From Phoebastria nigripes (taxonomy: Eukaryota > Chordata > Aves > Procellariiformes > Diomedeidae), in NCBI GenBank assembly GCA_035582835.1, contig JAYKAV010003423.1, positions 78,281 to 142,280 on the forward strand: a DNA stretch of 64,000 nt. The letters run 5' to 3'. The position numbers and the translations under genes were made by a program. The notes beneath the pieces are model-generated. The model ran no database searches. It was given only the letters and a program-made list of their open reading frames with translations, and was not told the origin of the DNA. Below are positions 35,261 through 48,158 of the stretch, one piece after another. Within the stretch, counting starts at the first letter, position 1. Each line of letters opens with the position of its first letter.

Positions 35261-38200
35261 TGAAAGTTGACATACCATTGTTAAAGTATGGAGTGCCTAG
35301 GTTAACGGCATCCTGAAGGTACAAAAATACCATTATGTTATAACCACAGTGTGGAGTATTTTAAGTAGATAGAAGCAGGGTTTGATTCAGAGAGAGTGAC
35401 GAGGGGGATGGTTGTGATTGTATGATCCTTCATACCACTGTGGCCCTGGCTTGGGCTAGCGCAGCTCTGCCTGAGGACAGCTAGCCCTTAACCCTCCAAG
35501 TGTACCTCTTTCACAGCAATTGGGAGGTCGAGAGAGGAGAGGAGCTGGTTATTTTGTCTCTGTAGCAATGGGAATTTCTCCATGAAGGTGCTGTCATTCA
35601 CCAACAAACCTAAGACACTTCCTTAAGCGCCAAAGAGAGTGTCTCCATTAGCACAGCGCCTGAGTTCTGCTGCTTCCAGCTGTGCTGGGTGATTAGGAGG
35701 TGTGAGCTAAGGGATGCTCTTTCTTTACACAGGTAGAAGTTTAGCATATATGAGTATGAGACTTCCAGTAATGCATGAGGCTATAAAATCTACAGTGTCT
35801 CCTCATTTATCTCTGAAAAATACTTCTGTTGCTGGTTAATATAGAGATAGCTTTAAAAATATGCTAGCTTATTGAAAACATACTGTTTTGTTGCTCTAGG
35901 TGTTCCTGGTATGCTTGTATTTTGTTCTGCAGGAATACTGAAATGTGGAAAACTACTATTTGATGATACATTCTTTGATTGTTAAATTTCAATGAATTCT
36001 CATCAAATGAAGATTGTTAAGTATTATAAGTAATTATAAGTATTATAGTTATATTTTTTAGATATAAAACAATACCCCCATTTTATCGTTTGCTTATATA
36101 AAAAGCTTTGTTTTTTCTTTTGTAGACTATTGTATTTCCATGATTGTTAATAGACTGGAATAACAAGATTTTTAAAATTCCTTAAACTTATATATAAAGA
36201 AATAATTCTTAGACTTACCACATAAAATGAATTAAAGTTGGTCAGCATGACTTGGTGCCATGAGTTTGTTGGCAATAACATTTTTAAGATGTGAGAAGTA
36301 TGGTGTGTTTCATGTCCCTTCAGTGACAGTCAAAGTTCCAGACAGATTTCCAGTAGTTTTCAAGATGCATAACCTTGTATGAAGTAGAGGAATATAAACA
36401 AATTATATCTGATTAGTGGTAATCACAGTGTTGAAACAGTGTGACTGTTAGGAGCAGGTATGTTTTTGTGCTTCCAGGGTAGGATAATCCTGGGAATTAT
36501 ATGCTATAACTTGATGTAGCATTTCTGACTAATCAGTTAGGAGTGCAACTGCAGAGCTCGTCTCTTGATATATCTGGTTTTGTGTGAAGTAAGGGCAAAG
36601 GATGTGAAACAAAATTGTATGTGAGACATGAGCCATACAAAGTATCAGAATTTCAGGTTCTGTGTAGATGTGTGAGAGTGTTTCCCAAGACCTGAGAAAT
36701 GGCACACCACCACCAACAGAAATGTTTCTATCTGTAGCTGAAGGACTAATAGCCTAAAAAAAAAGTAGCATTTTCCTAAGAAGATACTCTCCCTCCCCCA
36801 TGTCATCTTACTGGGATAGTGAAGGCTGAAGCAACCTTACGAAGAGCAGGATAGAAATGCTTTTTTCTGTCCTCATGCCAGCTGGAGCCATAGGGGAAGT
36901 GGCTTCCAGGCTGCTGTCCCATGCTGCCAGGAAAATCTTCTGCAAGAGAGAATGAAGAGAATAGACTACTGACTGTGCTTTCCTGCAGTATCTCCTCCAG
37001 AGAAGGCCCTGAACTTTCTTGTCTAGAGGAATAAAGCCTGTAGCAGAAATTACACTTAGAGACTCCATCTCTCTTTCCTTCTGCTCAGGGTCAGGTTGAA
37101 GGTGGGGAAGGAGGAAGCTCTGGCATTCAGGACAGCATTCATACTAAGTTGTCCTGGCCTGCCCATTGATTTGGTTTGCCTTCCTCACAGCACCCTTTAG
37201 GGTGGTCAGGAGTTGCCTGTGTTCCTGTTAGGAATATCCCTTCATAGGTGTTCTCCTCGACCGACTGTTTCTTTCTCTTGGAGATTTGTTTTGGGAATGT
37301 AATTCAGGTTCTGTTTGCTGTAAGCCCTCTCTTTTCCATTGCACAGTATTTTGGTCCTCGCTCCATGCCTCCTCCTGCTTTGGATGCTCTGGGCTTGCTT
37401 TCGGCAAGGTGTGGGTCCTTGCCCATCTCCTTCCCTTCATCCCCTGTCTTGCGGTCTCGAGGCTGCTGTTAATGCCTTCTGCTGCCAAACTGGCTTTGCC
37501 CCTGTTAATAATAGAAGAAATAGAAAAGGGAGAGACATTGTTAAAAATAAATTCTCCCAGGTCAAGTGTTTATTGCCATGTCTGTCATTTATGGAAAATG
37601 AAAATTTAAGTTTAGCCATGCTTTAAAAGTCCCTAAAGGTCTTACTGTGTTGTGATTTTGTGTTTACAATTTCCATGCTTATACTGCTCTGTAATTTGTA
37701 AGGTATTATATCAAAAGTGTTGTCTTGTCAAGCTGTGACTGACAATTTAAGTTGTAGTCATCTTGTAGATTCTTCTGAATTTAGGCTTTACTATGTATCT
37801 GCAGTCCACACCTGGTATTATATTTCTTTTCTGCATAGTGCAGTCCATAATGTTAATGTTTTAAAATATTAATATGTTCTGCATGAATATTCTTTGCTTG
37901 TGGTAAATGATAAAGCCATGAAAATAAGTTTGTGAATTGGATTATCTTTAGTATTCATTTTCTTAGGGTGAATTGTAATTGTGCAAGTACAAAATTAAAA
38001 TTAGCGCTATGGGGGAAAACATAAGTGATTAAAATATGGGTAACTTCTAGCTAATGTAATATGTAATGAGACAATTAGTTTCAGATACCTCCCGAGAAGT
38101 TTTTAATTTTGTGTAAGTTGCTGAAAGTTTTAGACTGCATTAGGGAATTTATTGTTTAAATTCTTTAAGAACTATTAATAATCTCTTGTCCATAGGCATT

Positions 38201-40090
38201 GGAATTCATTAATTGTTAGTGGTTGCTTCCATTGTGGCTGTACTCAAAAGCCACTACGTGCTTTTGTCTGCATGGTGTATGGGATGATGCTGTTTTCTCT
38301 TGAAGCATCTGCAGTCTTCTTCAGAACCAGTCGCAACAGCTGTTTTGAATTATTCAAAATGATATAGGTGAGGCTTATAGAATTTTTGGCATATCTCTCC
38401 ACCCCACCTATTCATGTTTTGAAGTGGGGTACGAATCTGCGTGACAGCCTACCTGATGTGCTGGCTAGAAGCTGCTGAAAGGGCAGGTTATTCTTACGGC
38501 TCCCCCGAGTCCTTGCTGTCCTTCCTGCATGTTCCTTCTGCTTCTCATTTGGCAGCTTTGCTGCTTATCTGACCTATGATATACTGGTGCAGGGAGATAA
38601 GCTGGCAGAAAACATACTTTACCAAAATATAAAAATCTTTCAGTGCCCTTGAATCAAATTATTGCTGGGGGGAGAGAGGAGCTGAAGTAGCCGTTCAAGG
38701 GATGGGTCAAGGTTGGACAGTCAGGGCTGTGCCTAGTAGCAGCTAGACTTAAGTCTGCTGTAGCTGAAAATGAAACCTTAAAAAGGGCATTTAGGGGAAT
38801 TTCCAAGCTCTTATGGGTGTCTTCAGGAGAAGCAGGGCTTTCAGGAGTGCAGGGCCAACTGGCTTGTTAGTGTGGAGGATTTTTTCCGCCTTGTAGCCCG
38901 GGTCAGGCCCCACCTTCATTCCTTTACCCAGTCGTGTTTCTGCCATATTTTACTTCCCCAGAAGCATTTCCTACCATTAGTTTCAGTTTAGTAGAAGAAA
39001 CACTGCATACATTTTCAGTTGTTTCTTACTACAAAGAAAATATTTTCTTTTTGGCTGATGTCTTGGTTACATAGGAGTGTCTTGACTTTTCTGACTTTAT
39101 TTTTGTCACTGATTTTACTTATTTCAGGATCTGTGCTGAATTCCTGCAATCGTAATTCTCACAGCGCGCCTCTGCAGCTGAATGGGAGATTTTATTTAGA
39201 GGCCAAGGTAAAGTTTTGAATCATTCCCAAGGGCGTCACGATGACTGTAGGGTCGGCGCCAAGTGGCATCATTGGTTGAACACCAGTGAGTAATTCCTAT
39301 GCTAACTCAAACTGTAATCCCCTGTTCATGCAATATTTAGCTTTCCTGTTTATTATCTTAGCTGCTAGCTGCCTTCAGCTCGGGGCTTGTTCTGCTATTA
39401 GCTTGATTGCTCAAGCTTAAGTGACATTAAAGACTGAATATTTTTTTAAACTAAACTATCTTCTTGGCCTCTGAGTATCAGAGCACCTGGTCTTGCAGTC
39501 AATAGGCAGGAAATACAACTTTTGGCTTCACTGGGGAGGACTTGCCCGGGCATTCATGTAGAGTTTGTGCGCTGCCTGTGTAATCAGGTTTCAGCATTCA
39601 AAGGAAAAAAGCCAGCAAGTGTGTTGAGAAGGACTTCTTAGGAGGGTGTGATTAGGAGTGGTTGTGATGTAGAAGTGCAGAAAAGGAACAAAAGATCATC
39701 ATTGAGAAAGAAGAGGGAGTAAAAACACCCTTATCAACTGTAAGCCTTTTCTTACAATTCAAATGAATATGGCTCATTCAACTGCTAGGAGTGTGTGCCA
39801 GTGACCTGAAAAGATGATTTCTGTGGCGGTGGCATTCTTCGTAGTGGGAGGGATCGTGGTAGAATAGGGAGAGAGAAATTGAGACAAGATCTTTGGTGAA
39901 GCGTTGCCCTCAAAGAGGAAAGATTTGTCTCAGGAAATGTTGAGCATGAAATAAACTATGTATGTTTCCTGTGTAAAATCTTTGTTCAGTGTATTTCATG
40001 CTTCTCAAAGGCCAGAAACTTATTTGTCAAGAAAAGCTTGAAAGTAGCTCACTTTAACATAAAGGTTCAAACTGGAGTGCCATCTTGGTG

Positions 40091-40120
40091 GTTTTTTTTG
40101 TTTGTTTGTTTGTTTGTTTT
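40091..40120. repeat. (TTTG)n microsatellite
   Basis: A run of T followed by about five TTTG units. Similar T/G-rich tracts occur at 47984-48034 and 48220-48260. Confidence 0.85.
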
Positions 40121-43100
40121 CAAGTACTTCTTCTGCCTGATAAGACAAACTATAGTACCTCTTCTTCTTCTTGCTGTGGCCTGGCTACTATTTTCCATCA
40201 CAGAAACAGAGCTTACAGCTCCTTCTAAGTGGTGTACCGAGGAACACTTGCTGTGTATAAAGGTATATCTCACAAATTTTACCTCTTCTAGTTCTATGCG
40301 ACTTGTCCGTGTGTGAAGAGTAAACTGAAGTACCACTTTGCAGATCATTGTGCTAGGAATCTTTATTGAATATTGTATGGGATGAGAAAGGTTTGTGCCA
40401 GGCTAGTGCACTGCAGTTTAATTTCCTCTGAAAAAAATTGAGCTTTTTTTGATCAAACTCTGGATCCAGATATTCTAAGCATTGGGTGGGTATTGATATG
40501 GGTCTGTACTTTGTGTAGCTCACTTTGATTTCTGTGGTGCATTGACTCAAAGTCCTCCAGATGTTGAAAGTATCTTAGTACAGATTTCTGAAGAAGCAAA
40601 AACAGACTGAAAGATTAAAAAGAAACATTGAAGTGGCACAGAAAACCACTTCAGAGATTTAGGTTTGTAAGCGTCTATGTTGTTTTAGCAAATGAGACTG
40701 GCTACTCAGTTATTTACAAATTTTATCCACTTGTCATATTAAAACCGTCTTACTAGTTGATATTGCTGTACAACAGATGGAATAGCTGTGGAAACAATTT
40801 CTTGAAATACTGTATGAAACTCAACACATGATGATAGATTTATCTGAAGTTTTTGCCCCAGGAAAAAAAGAGGCTATGCAGTAATCCACACAAGATATAT
40901 ATGACATCAGGTGTAAACCAGATCTGGCAATGAAATGTATTTTATCTTTAATAAAATCTATTACAGAATTATGTTATTTTTTTGTAAAGAATGTAGTTTT
41001 GGTTTTATTCCCCAAAATAAGCACAGAATAGTATCTCTTGCTCTAAGAATATCCCTTTCTCAGGCTGAGACAGTAGATGAATTGTGCCGATGAGCACTAA
41101 AAAGAGTGACAGGTCAGGCATAATAGTAGCAAGAGAGTTATAAAGGCTCTTAGTTAGCAACCCAGTTACTGAAACAAGTTAATCTTGCCACTTCTAATAG
41201 ATACCTAGTATTTGATTAGACATGCAGTCAGTCTGTATATTGCTCATATGTGGGGTTTGCTGCCACTTAATAGCCTTTGCCACTTTGGCAGTAGTTTTGA
41301 TTGAATTACACTAACTATTTTATGTGGTTAGTGCCTTATTGTGTGTTCTGATAAGTCAAAACTACTTAAATTAGATTTTAATGAAACTCCATAAGGAGTG
41401 CGGACATGCTGAGCATTGTATGCAAAACAATTAGACCCCTCTAAAGACTTTGTGGAAATTTGGGGTGGGGTTGTTTTACTGGACTTACCTTTCTACTGAA
41501 AAGTGTGCAGACTGGAGAATCCTGTTGCATATATATAAAATATAACATAGGCTGGATTCACTTGTGCTGAGTTAATGCCCCTTATAGGATTTAGGATTAA
41601 AAATAAATAAATGTGTGGGAGGTGGTGTGTGCGTTTGTGCTGAGATACGTATTCAACTAACTTCTCATTGATTAGGAAGTTACTGGATTTATCAAGACTT
41701 AAGTAATTTTATTTTTATGGTGTTTGTTTTATTCAGTGTTTCAGGAGAGGTTTACCCTTCTGTTCCTGTTCACTGCCTTTATAGAAATTCCCTTTGCAAT
41801 AATACATGTCACTTTACTTATGTTTTTATCTGAAGAGGCTATTGCAAGATTTCTCACTTGTAAGGGCTGGTTGTCATTTTCTTCCCTTTCTGCCACCAGA
41901 TGAAGCCTTTGTAGACGATCTTCGAAACACAACTAGGGGGTCAATCAAAGCAAAGAATGGCGGCGCTCACCTCCTTTTTAATTTGTCTTGCTCGTGTATA
42001 AAACTGAAGATATTTTCAGCTGATGAGTATATTTTAATGCATGTATGAGGAACACAACAGATGAAGGATGACCATGTAGTTCAGATACATGATTGGAAGA
42101 TTAGAGCCCTTGTTTTGTCACTGGCTTCATCTGTGAGATTGAATAAGGTCTTTCATTGCTTACCTATTTGAGAGAGATTTGAAGTTTATTGCATTCACCC
42201 ATATACTTAGAAGTTGTTGATAGCATGTAAAATACAAACATATAATTAAAATATTTTCTGTATCACCTTAGGGGCAATATTTGACCTTAGCCCACTTGAA
42301 CATCTTAAAAAGTGATTATAGGCAGCAGAAGGCATATCTGCTATAAATTTAATAGTGGAAAAAGTCCAAGACCAACAGGTTTATACGTATATTTAGAATT
42401 AACATGGCTTTTTAAAATTGCTAAAATATGTCCTAATTCTGCCAGAGCTGAAAGCTTTGCCGTGCAAAACTTTACAGCCTGTGCAATTTGCCAGATTGGA
42501 ATATTATGGTGCTAGATCATATGATGGTTCCTTCCAGCTTCAAAAGCTGTGAAACTTGCTTGTCCTTGGGCCAAGAAAAAAGTGTACGTGTGGAAAAAAA
42601 GCAGCTTAACTGATACCATAGAAAAACAGAAGAGGTGCCAGTGGAATCTGAATTACAACAGATTAAAGAAAATGTCAGTGTGAAAAATTGTTTACCTGAG
42701 ATGGGCTCAGGAGACATAACCTAAAGAGCTGCTCTAAGCAGAAGGGATATTAAATATTTCTGGAAAAAACTGATAGTAAAGGAAGAACATGTCGTTTTTT
42801 TAAAGTACTGGTCTGCCGTGGATGATATTGTGATATAAATCACTTACCAAATCAAAGACAGAATTTAGCAGATGGAAGCTAAAGTAACAACGTATGTACA
42901 GTATGAAGGGTTATGAAACATGCTTTCTGCTTTCTGATTTTTGCATGTATGTGTAAAAATCTCAGAGAGATTTTGAAAGGTGAGATCTACAGTCCTTATT
43001 TTCCCTGGAAAGTTACAAGGCTGTGGCCCCTCCATGTCACTCATGGGAACATTTAAAAGAATGAAGGGGAAGTGGAAAATATAGGTCTGGGAAGAGATTC

Positions 43101-46100
43101 ATAATTTCTGTACAAGATTTGAACTTCCTGAAGTTGAGAAGCATCTTAAGGAGAGGATAAAAGCGTTTTAAGTGAACAGGATTTCTTAGTGGAAAAGATC
43201 TCTAAGAACTTGTATGCAAACCAGTGTGGAGGGAACTGGATTTTTGGGCTGGGCAGTTGTGTCTTTGTATTTGGCCGGGAGAGCTGTGGGCTGGAAGCAC
43301 CAACGCTAGACACGCAGCTGGAGAGCCTGAAGCTGTTTGCATGGTGGCATCGGGGTGGTTACACTGCCTGGTGGTGGAAGAGCACGCAGTTATCATGTCC
43401 GTACCAATTAATGTGGACGTTACCTGCAATTCTGAATATCCTGTTTCAAAGCTTTTTTTAGAGTCTTGTCTTGTTCCTGAGTCTCAGGAGGAATTGAATT
43501 ATTAAAGGACACATTCTGCCTTTGAACAGGTAGCTCTCAGCAATGTCAGTGTTTCATGTGCACAGAATATAGTGATGTTTGGCTTTCTGTTGGGGGGAGC
43601 TAGTGTAGGGCTCTGGTCACTCCTCCTGCAGCATTCCTTCCCTTATTAATCTGCTTTGAGGCAGATGAAATAATTTACAGAACTCCCAAGTGCTTCAGAA
43701 ATAATTATGGAGCCAAATTCCTTGTCCTTAGAGATTGCCTTGGGAGTTGTGACTTCAGGAATACGTCTGTTCAGAACAACTGTACTGTAGACTTACTAAT
43801 TTTTAATTTTCATATCTTCTTTTTAACCTCCCCCCATGGAGTCTTACAAGCTGTAACTGTCTGTACACGTACTATTTTATGACCCTTGTTAGGGCTGCTT
43901 GTGAAGGACGTATTTGGTACTCATTCTCATATGTTCATAAAGGCTTTAATTATAAAATTCATTTCTACTAAAAAGTACTTTACTAATAGCTGTTTGTTAT
44001 TAATTGAAAGATTATGCTTGCTTTTCTGCCCGATAGCACATAAGGATTCAGTATAAGTTTTTAAAACTGCATTTGTTGGGACATCTCAATGTCGATCCAT
44101 TTTACAGCCGGAAGGTAATGGCATTTTTAACTATTCATTTTATTTTCCAGATACAAAATCACCTGCACTGTGTGTTTACCTCTCTCCCTTTTGCTGTAAA
44201 TTCTTCGAGGCATGAAATAGCTTGCCAGTTGTCTCTTATGCTCAGAAGTTAATGAATGGTTATCAGTTTATTGCAGATAATAACTTAGCTACAAACTGTA
44301 ATGCATGCATAAGCTCATTGTGTAGAATTTTTGCCTTAAGACAATGTTTAATTGGTGGTTGTAGGTTTAGTAATGTCATCCCAGGCTGTGCTTTCCCCCA
44401 GGTCTCCGCAACAGAAACCTCCTCCTCCCCTGCCATCCTGCCCCATTCTGTGAGCAAACGAGGTTAGAAACTTTTCTCAGCTTTGAAATGCTTCCAATTT
44501 TGCCACAAACTTTTAGTAGCTTTTAGCAGAGCAGGTGTTTTGGCTTTATCTTGTGATGAGTCCTTAGTATTCATTCCGACTGGTGGAAATAAATGACCTC
44601 TAGTTTTTCCTGGGCTTGTACCTATGAAGTAAAGTCTGTCCTTGACGTGTGTATGTCTTGTTTACTGCTGCTGGGGATGTGAGTTCACAATCAGGAACAA
44701 CAAAAACTCTGTGGACTCACTCCTGCAATTATCTCCTATCAGAATTTCTAATAAAGAGAGAAAAAGGTTTTAATTTTTTTGAACTCGTATGTCTCCTAGA
44801 ATTAGTAAGTTCCAAAAGTGCATTTTTTTTGTTCATGTGTGTTTTGTTTTTATGCATATGTATACTTTTTATGCAATACAAAAAGCTGGATTAATTTTAA
44901 TTGGAAGAACGGTATGTTCTCTTAAACTTATCTTCTAGCTGAAATAAATAGAAAATTATGTTTTAACAGTCTCTAAACAATTTAATTCTTATTTTTGAGA
45001 AGTTATTTCCCAATCAACTTCAGATTAAATTAATTAAAAAAAAAAATCCATTAATTCCTTCTTCTTGATTTTTACTGTACAGTTACTGAGGATATATTTA
45101 ACAAACATTTGGGGAAACAAGTTTTATTATAGCAGTAAGGTTACTGCTGGCACTGTGTACTACAAGGTAATATGATGGTGGTAGGCCATTAAGTGAATTT
45201 GTTACTTAATGAGATTTACCACAAAGCTTTGTATGGTAATGGCTTCAATATCAGGCTTTTGGAGGAATCCTTCGTATAAAAATTCTACTTTATTCTATTT
45301 TAAAAATGTCATAGCAGTTACTGGAAAAAAATTTACAACATTTAGACTATTTTTTCTTGCTTCACATTAGGCTTTTCATCTACTTTGCATAACTGTGTGT
45401 TGACAAAGCCTCATCGACAGAAAGTTGACTCTCATTTTACATCTACAGTAAGCATAAACATTGTATGTTGATGTGATTGTAGTTCCTATAGCACTGTCCA
45501 TGAGGAGCAATGTTTTCCAATTATGCAGTTTAATTCCCTAGCCTATTTCAGCAGTAGACTTACTTGAAAGCAAATGTCCCTCCTCCTCATGCTGAAAGAT
45601 TGTAAGCTTCTTAATTATGCCGAGGGGTAGGGGGATGTCAGGGCAGCTGCTCTTCTTGTGCTTTGCTTTAAACACCCAAAGAGTGATATTTAGGTGGTGC
45701 TAAGGTAGGTATTTCTGGGTGCTCTGTGTGGAGGTCAGGTGCCCCACGCTTTGTTTCTGGATTACATGCTAGAAGCAGAGCCTGGCCCTGAGTGTCTTTA
45801 GGAACTGTGGTTCCCTTTCAGCACTTCTACCCTGCAACAGCTGCCAGGGCTTCACCCGTGACCAAGACCCTCTGGGGCTTGGTTTTTTGGGGTGCTCCAG
45901 GGCCAAAGAGTTTCCTTAGGCAGGGCTGATGTGTCCTGGTTTGTCATGTAAACAAAGCTGTTTCCCAATAAGATGAAGAATTTTTCAAGGACATGTTGCT
46001 GTAGTGAGGAGAAGCTGTTCCTGGTGAACACGGGTAGCAGCAGCCCAGGGAATGAACATCCGAGAGGATCAATGCAGGTTGAAGAGGAAGTAAATGGACA

Positions 46101-46301
46101 TGATTGTGATAGACACGAGTAAAAATGTTCTCTTGTGTATTGCTTTACAATACACTCATCTGAAACTACATTAGATTAGTGGAAGGAAAAAAGAAATTTC
46201 ACCACATGAAATATGGTAGTGTCTGCTGATTCATACGCTGGTGTGAGAGTAGGAGGAGTCATGCTTTTATTTCAGGATTGGCTTTTTTGTATGATTGTTT
46301 T

Positions 46302-47940
46302 AGAATCATAGAATAGTTTGGGTTGGAAGGGACCTTTAAAGGTCATCTAGTCCAACCCCCCTGCCATGGGCAGGGACATCTTCAAGTAGAGCAGGTTGCT
46401 CAGAGCCCCGTCCAACCTGACCTTGAATGTTTCCAGGGATGGGGCATCTACCACCTCTCTGGGCAACTTGTGCCAGTGTTTCACCACCCTCAGCATAGAA
46501 AATGTCTTCCTTATATCTAGTCTAAACCTACGCTCTTTTAGTTTAAAGCCATTCCCCCTTGTCCTGTCGCAACAGGCCCTGCTAAAAAGTTTGTCCCCAT
46601 CTTTCTTATAAGGCCCCTTTAAGTACTGAAAGGCTGCAATAAGGTCTCCCTGAAGCCTTCTCTTCTCCAGGCTGAACAACCCCAACTCTCTCAGCCTTTC
46701 TTCATAGGAGAGGCATTCCATCCCCCTGATCATTTTTGTGGCCCTCCTCTGGACCCGCTCCAACAGGTCCATGTCTTTCCTGTGCTGAGGGCTCCAGAGC
46801 TGGACACAGTACTGCAGGTGGGGTCTCACCAGCGCAGAGTAGAGGGTCAGAATCACCTCCCTCGACCTGCTGGCCACGCTTCTTTTGATGCAGCCCAGGG
46901 TACAGTTGGCCTTCTGGGCTGCAAGCGCGTGTTGCTGGCTCATGTCCAGCTTTTCATCCACCAGTACCCCCAAGTCCTTCTCAGCAGGGCTGCTCTCAAT
47001 CCCTTCATGCCCCAGCCTGTATTGATCCCGGGGGTTGCCCCGACCCAGGTGCACGACCCTGCACTTGGCCTTGTTGACCCTCATGAGGTTCACACGGGCC
47101 CTCTTCTCGAGCTTGTCCAGGTCCCTCTGGATGGCATCCNGTCCCTCAGGTGTGTCGACCGCACCACTCAGCTTGGTGTCGTCTGCAAACTTGCTGCGGG
47201 TGCACTCAATCCCACTGTCCATGTCATTGANGAAGATATTAAACAGTACTGGTCCCAGTATGGACCCCTGCGGGATGCCGCTCGTCACCGATCTCCATCT
47301 GGACATTGAGCCGTTGACCACTACCCTCTGGATGCAACCATCCAACTAATTCCTCACCCACCAGACAGTCCACCCATCAAATCCCTATCTCTCCAGTTTA
47401 GAGAGACAGATGTTGTTGGGGACCATGTCAAAGGCCTTACAGAGGTCCAGACAGATGACATCTGTAGCCCTTCCCATGTCCACCGATGTAGTCACTCCAT
47501 CNTAGAAGGCCACTAGNTTGGTCAGGCAGGACTTGCCCTTGGTGAAGCCATGCTGGCTGTCTTGAATCACCTCCCTGTCCTCCATGTGCCTTAGCATAGC
47601 TTCCAGGAGGATCTGTTCCATGATCTTCCCAGGCACAGAGGTGAGGCCGAGTGGCCTGTAGTTCCCCGGGTCTTCCTTTTTCCCCTTTTTAAAAATGGGG
47701 GTTATGTTTCCCCTTTTCCAGTCAGTGGGAACTTCACCGGACTGTCACGACTTCTCAGATATGATGGATGGTGTCTTAGCAACTTCATCCGCCAGTTCCT
47801 TCAGGACCCATGGATGGATCTCATAAGGTCCCATGGACTTGTGCACCTTCAGGTTCCTTTTAGATGGTCTCGAACCTGATCTTTTCCTACAGTGGGTAGC
47901 TCTTCATTCTCCCAGTCCCTGCCTTTGCCTTCTGCGGCAA
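46302..47940 (-). mobile_element. CR1 LINE, 5'-truncated, long reverse-transcriptase frame
   Basis: About 1.6 kb of the 3' half of a CR1 retrotransposon, antisense to SMYD3. On the minus strand one reading frame runs from about 47,760 to 46,347 without a frameshift. It shows the CR1 segments [27 protein letters not shown] and [14 protein letters not shown], then the catalytic FADDTK, and later [20 protein letters not shown] and LDIRKTF. I see three in-frame stops: a TGA near 47,755 at a usual Trp position, and two TAG codons between 47,350 and 47,390. Four codons contain N (47140, 47231, 47502, 47517). The 3' end is the standard CR1 tail (plus strand agaatcatagaatagtttgg). It is less decayed than the copy at 625-1402 but cannot be active. 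Confidence 0.95.
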
Positions 47941-47983
47941 AGTGTTTCCAACACTTAAATGTGTTATATGTGAGGAGAGGTTG

Positions 47984-48158
47984 GGTTTTTTTGTTTGTTT
48001 TGGGTTTTTTTTTGGTTTTGGTTGTTTTTTTTTTTACCTGGGAATATCATCAACAAAAATTTAACATGACTAAAATAAGAAAAATGCAAAGAATGGGAAA
48101 ATTTGTTTTTATAACTGGAAATGAAGTTGAAATGTAAAAAAAAAAAAAAAAAAAAAAA
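47984..48158. repeat. T/G-rich tract and poly(A) run near the CR1 5' end
   Basis: A T-rich stretch with GGG interruptions (47984-48034) and 23 consecutive A bases (48136-48158) lie just beyond the truncated end of the CR1 copy. These are simple sequence and no gene was recognised. Confidence 0.8.

Noticed and set aside
36808..37626. Cluster of open frames on both strands in SMYD3 intron 1
   Set aside because: No similarity to a known protein or transposon that I can recognise. Frames overlap on opposite strands, as expected of slightly GC-richer non-coding DNA.
46782..47309. 175-codon plus-strand frame
   Set aside because: It is the antisense shadow of the CR1 reverse-transcriptase frame.
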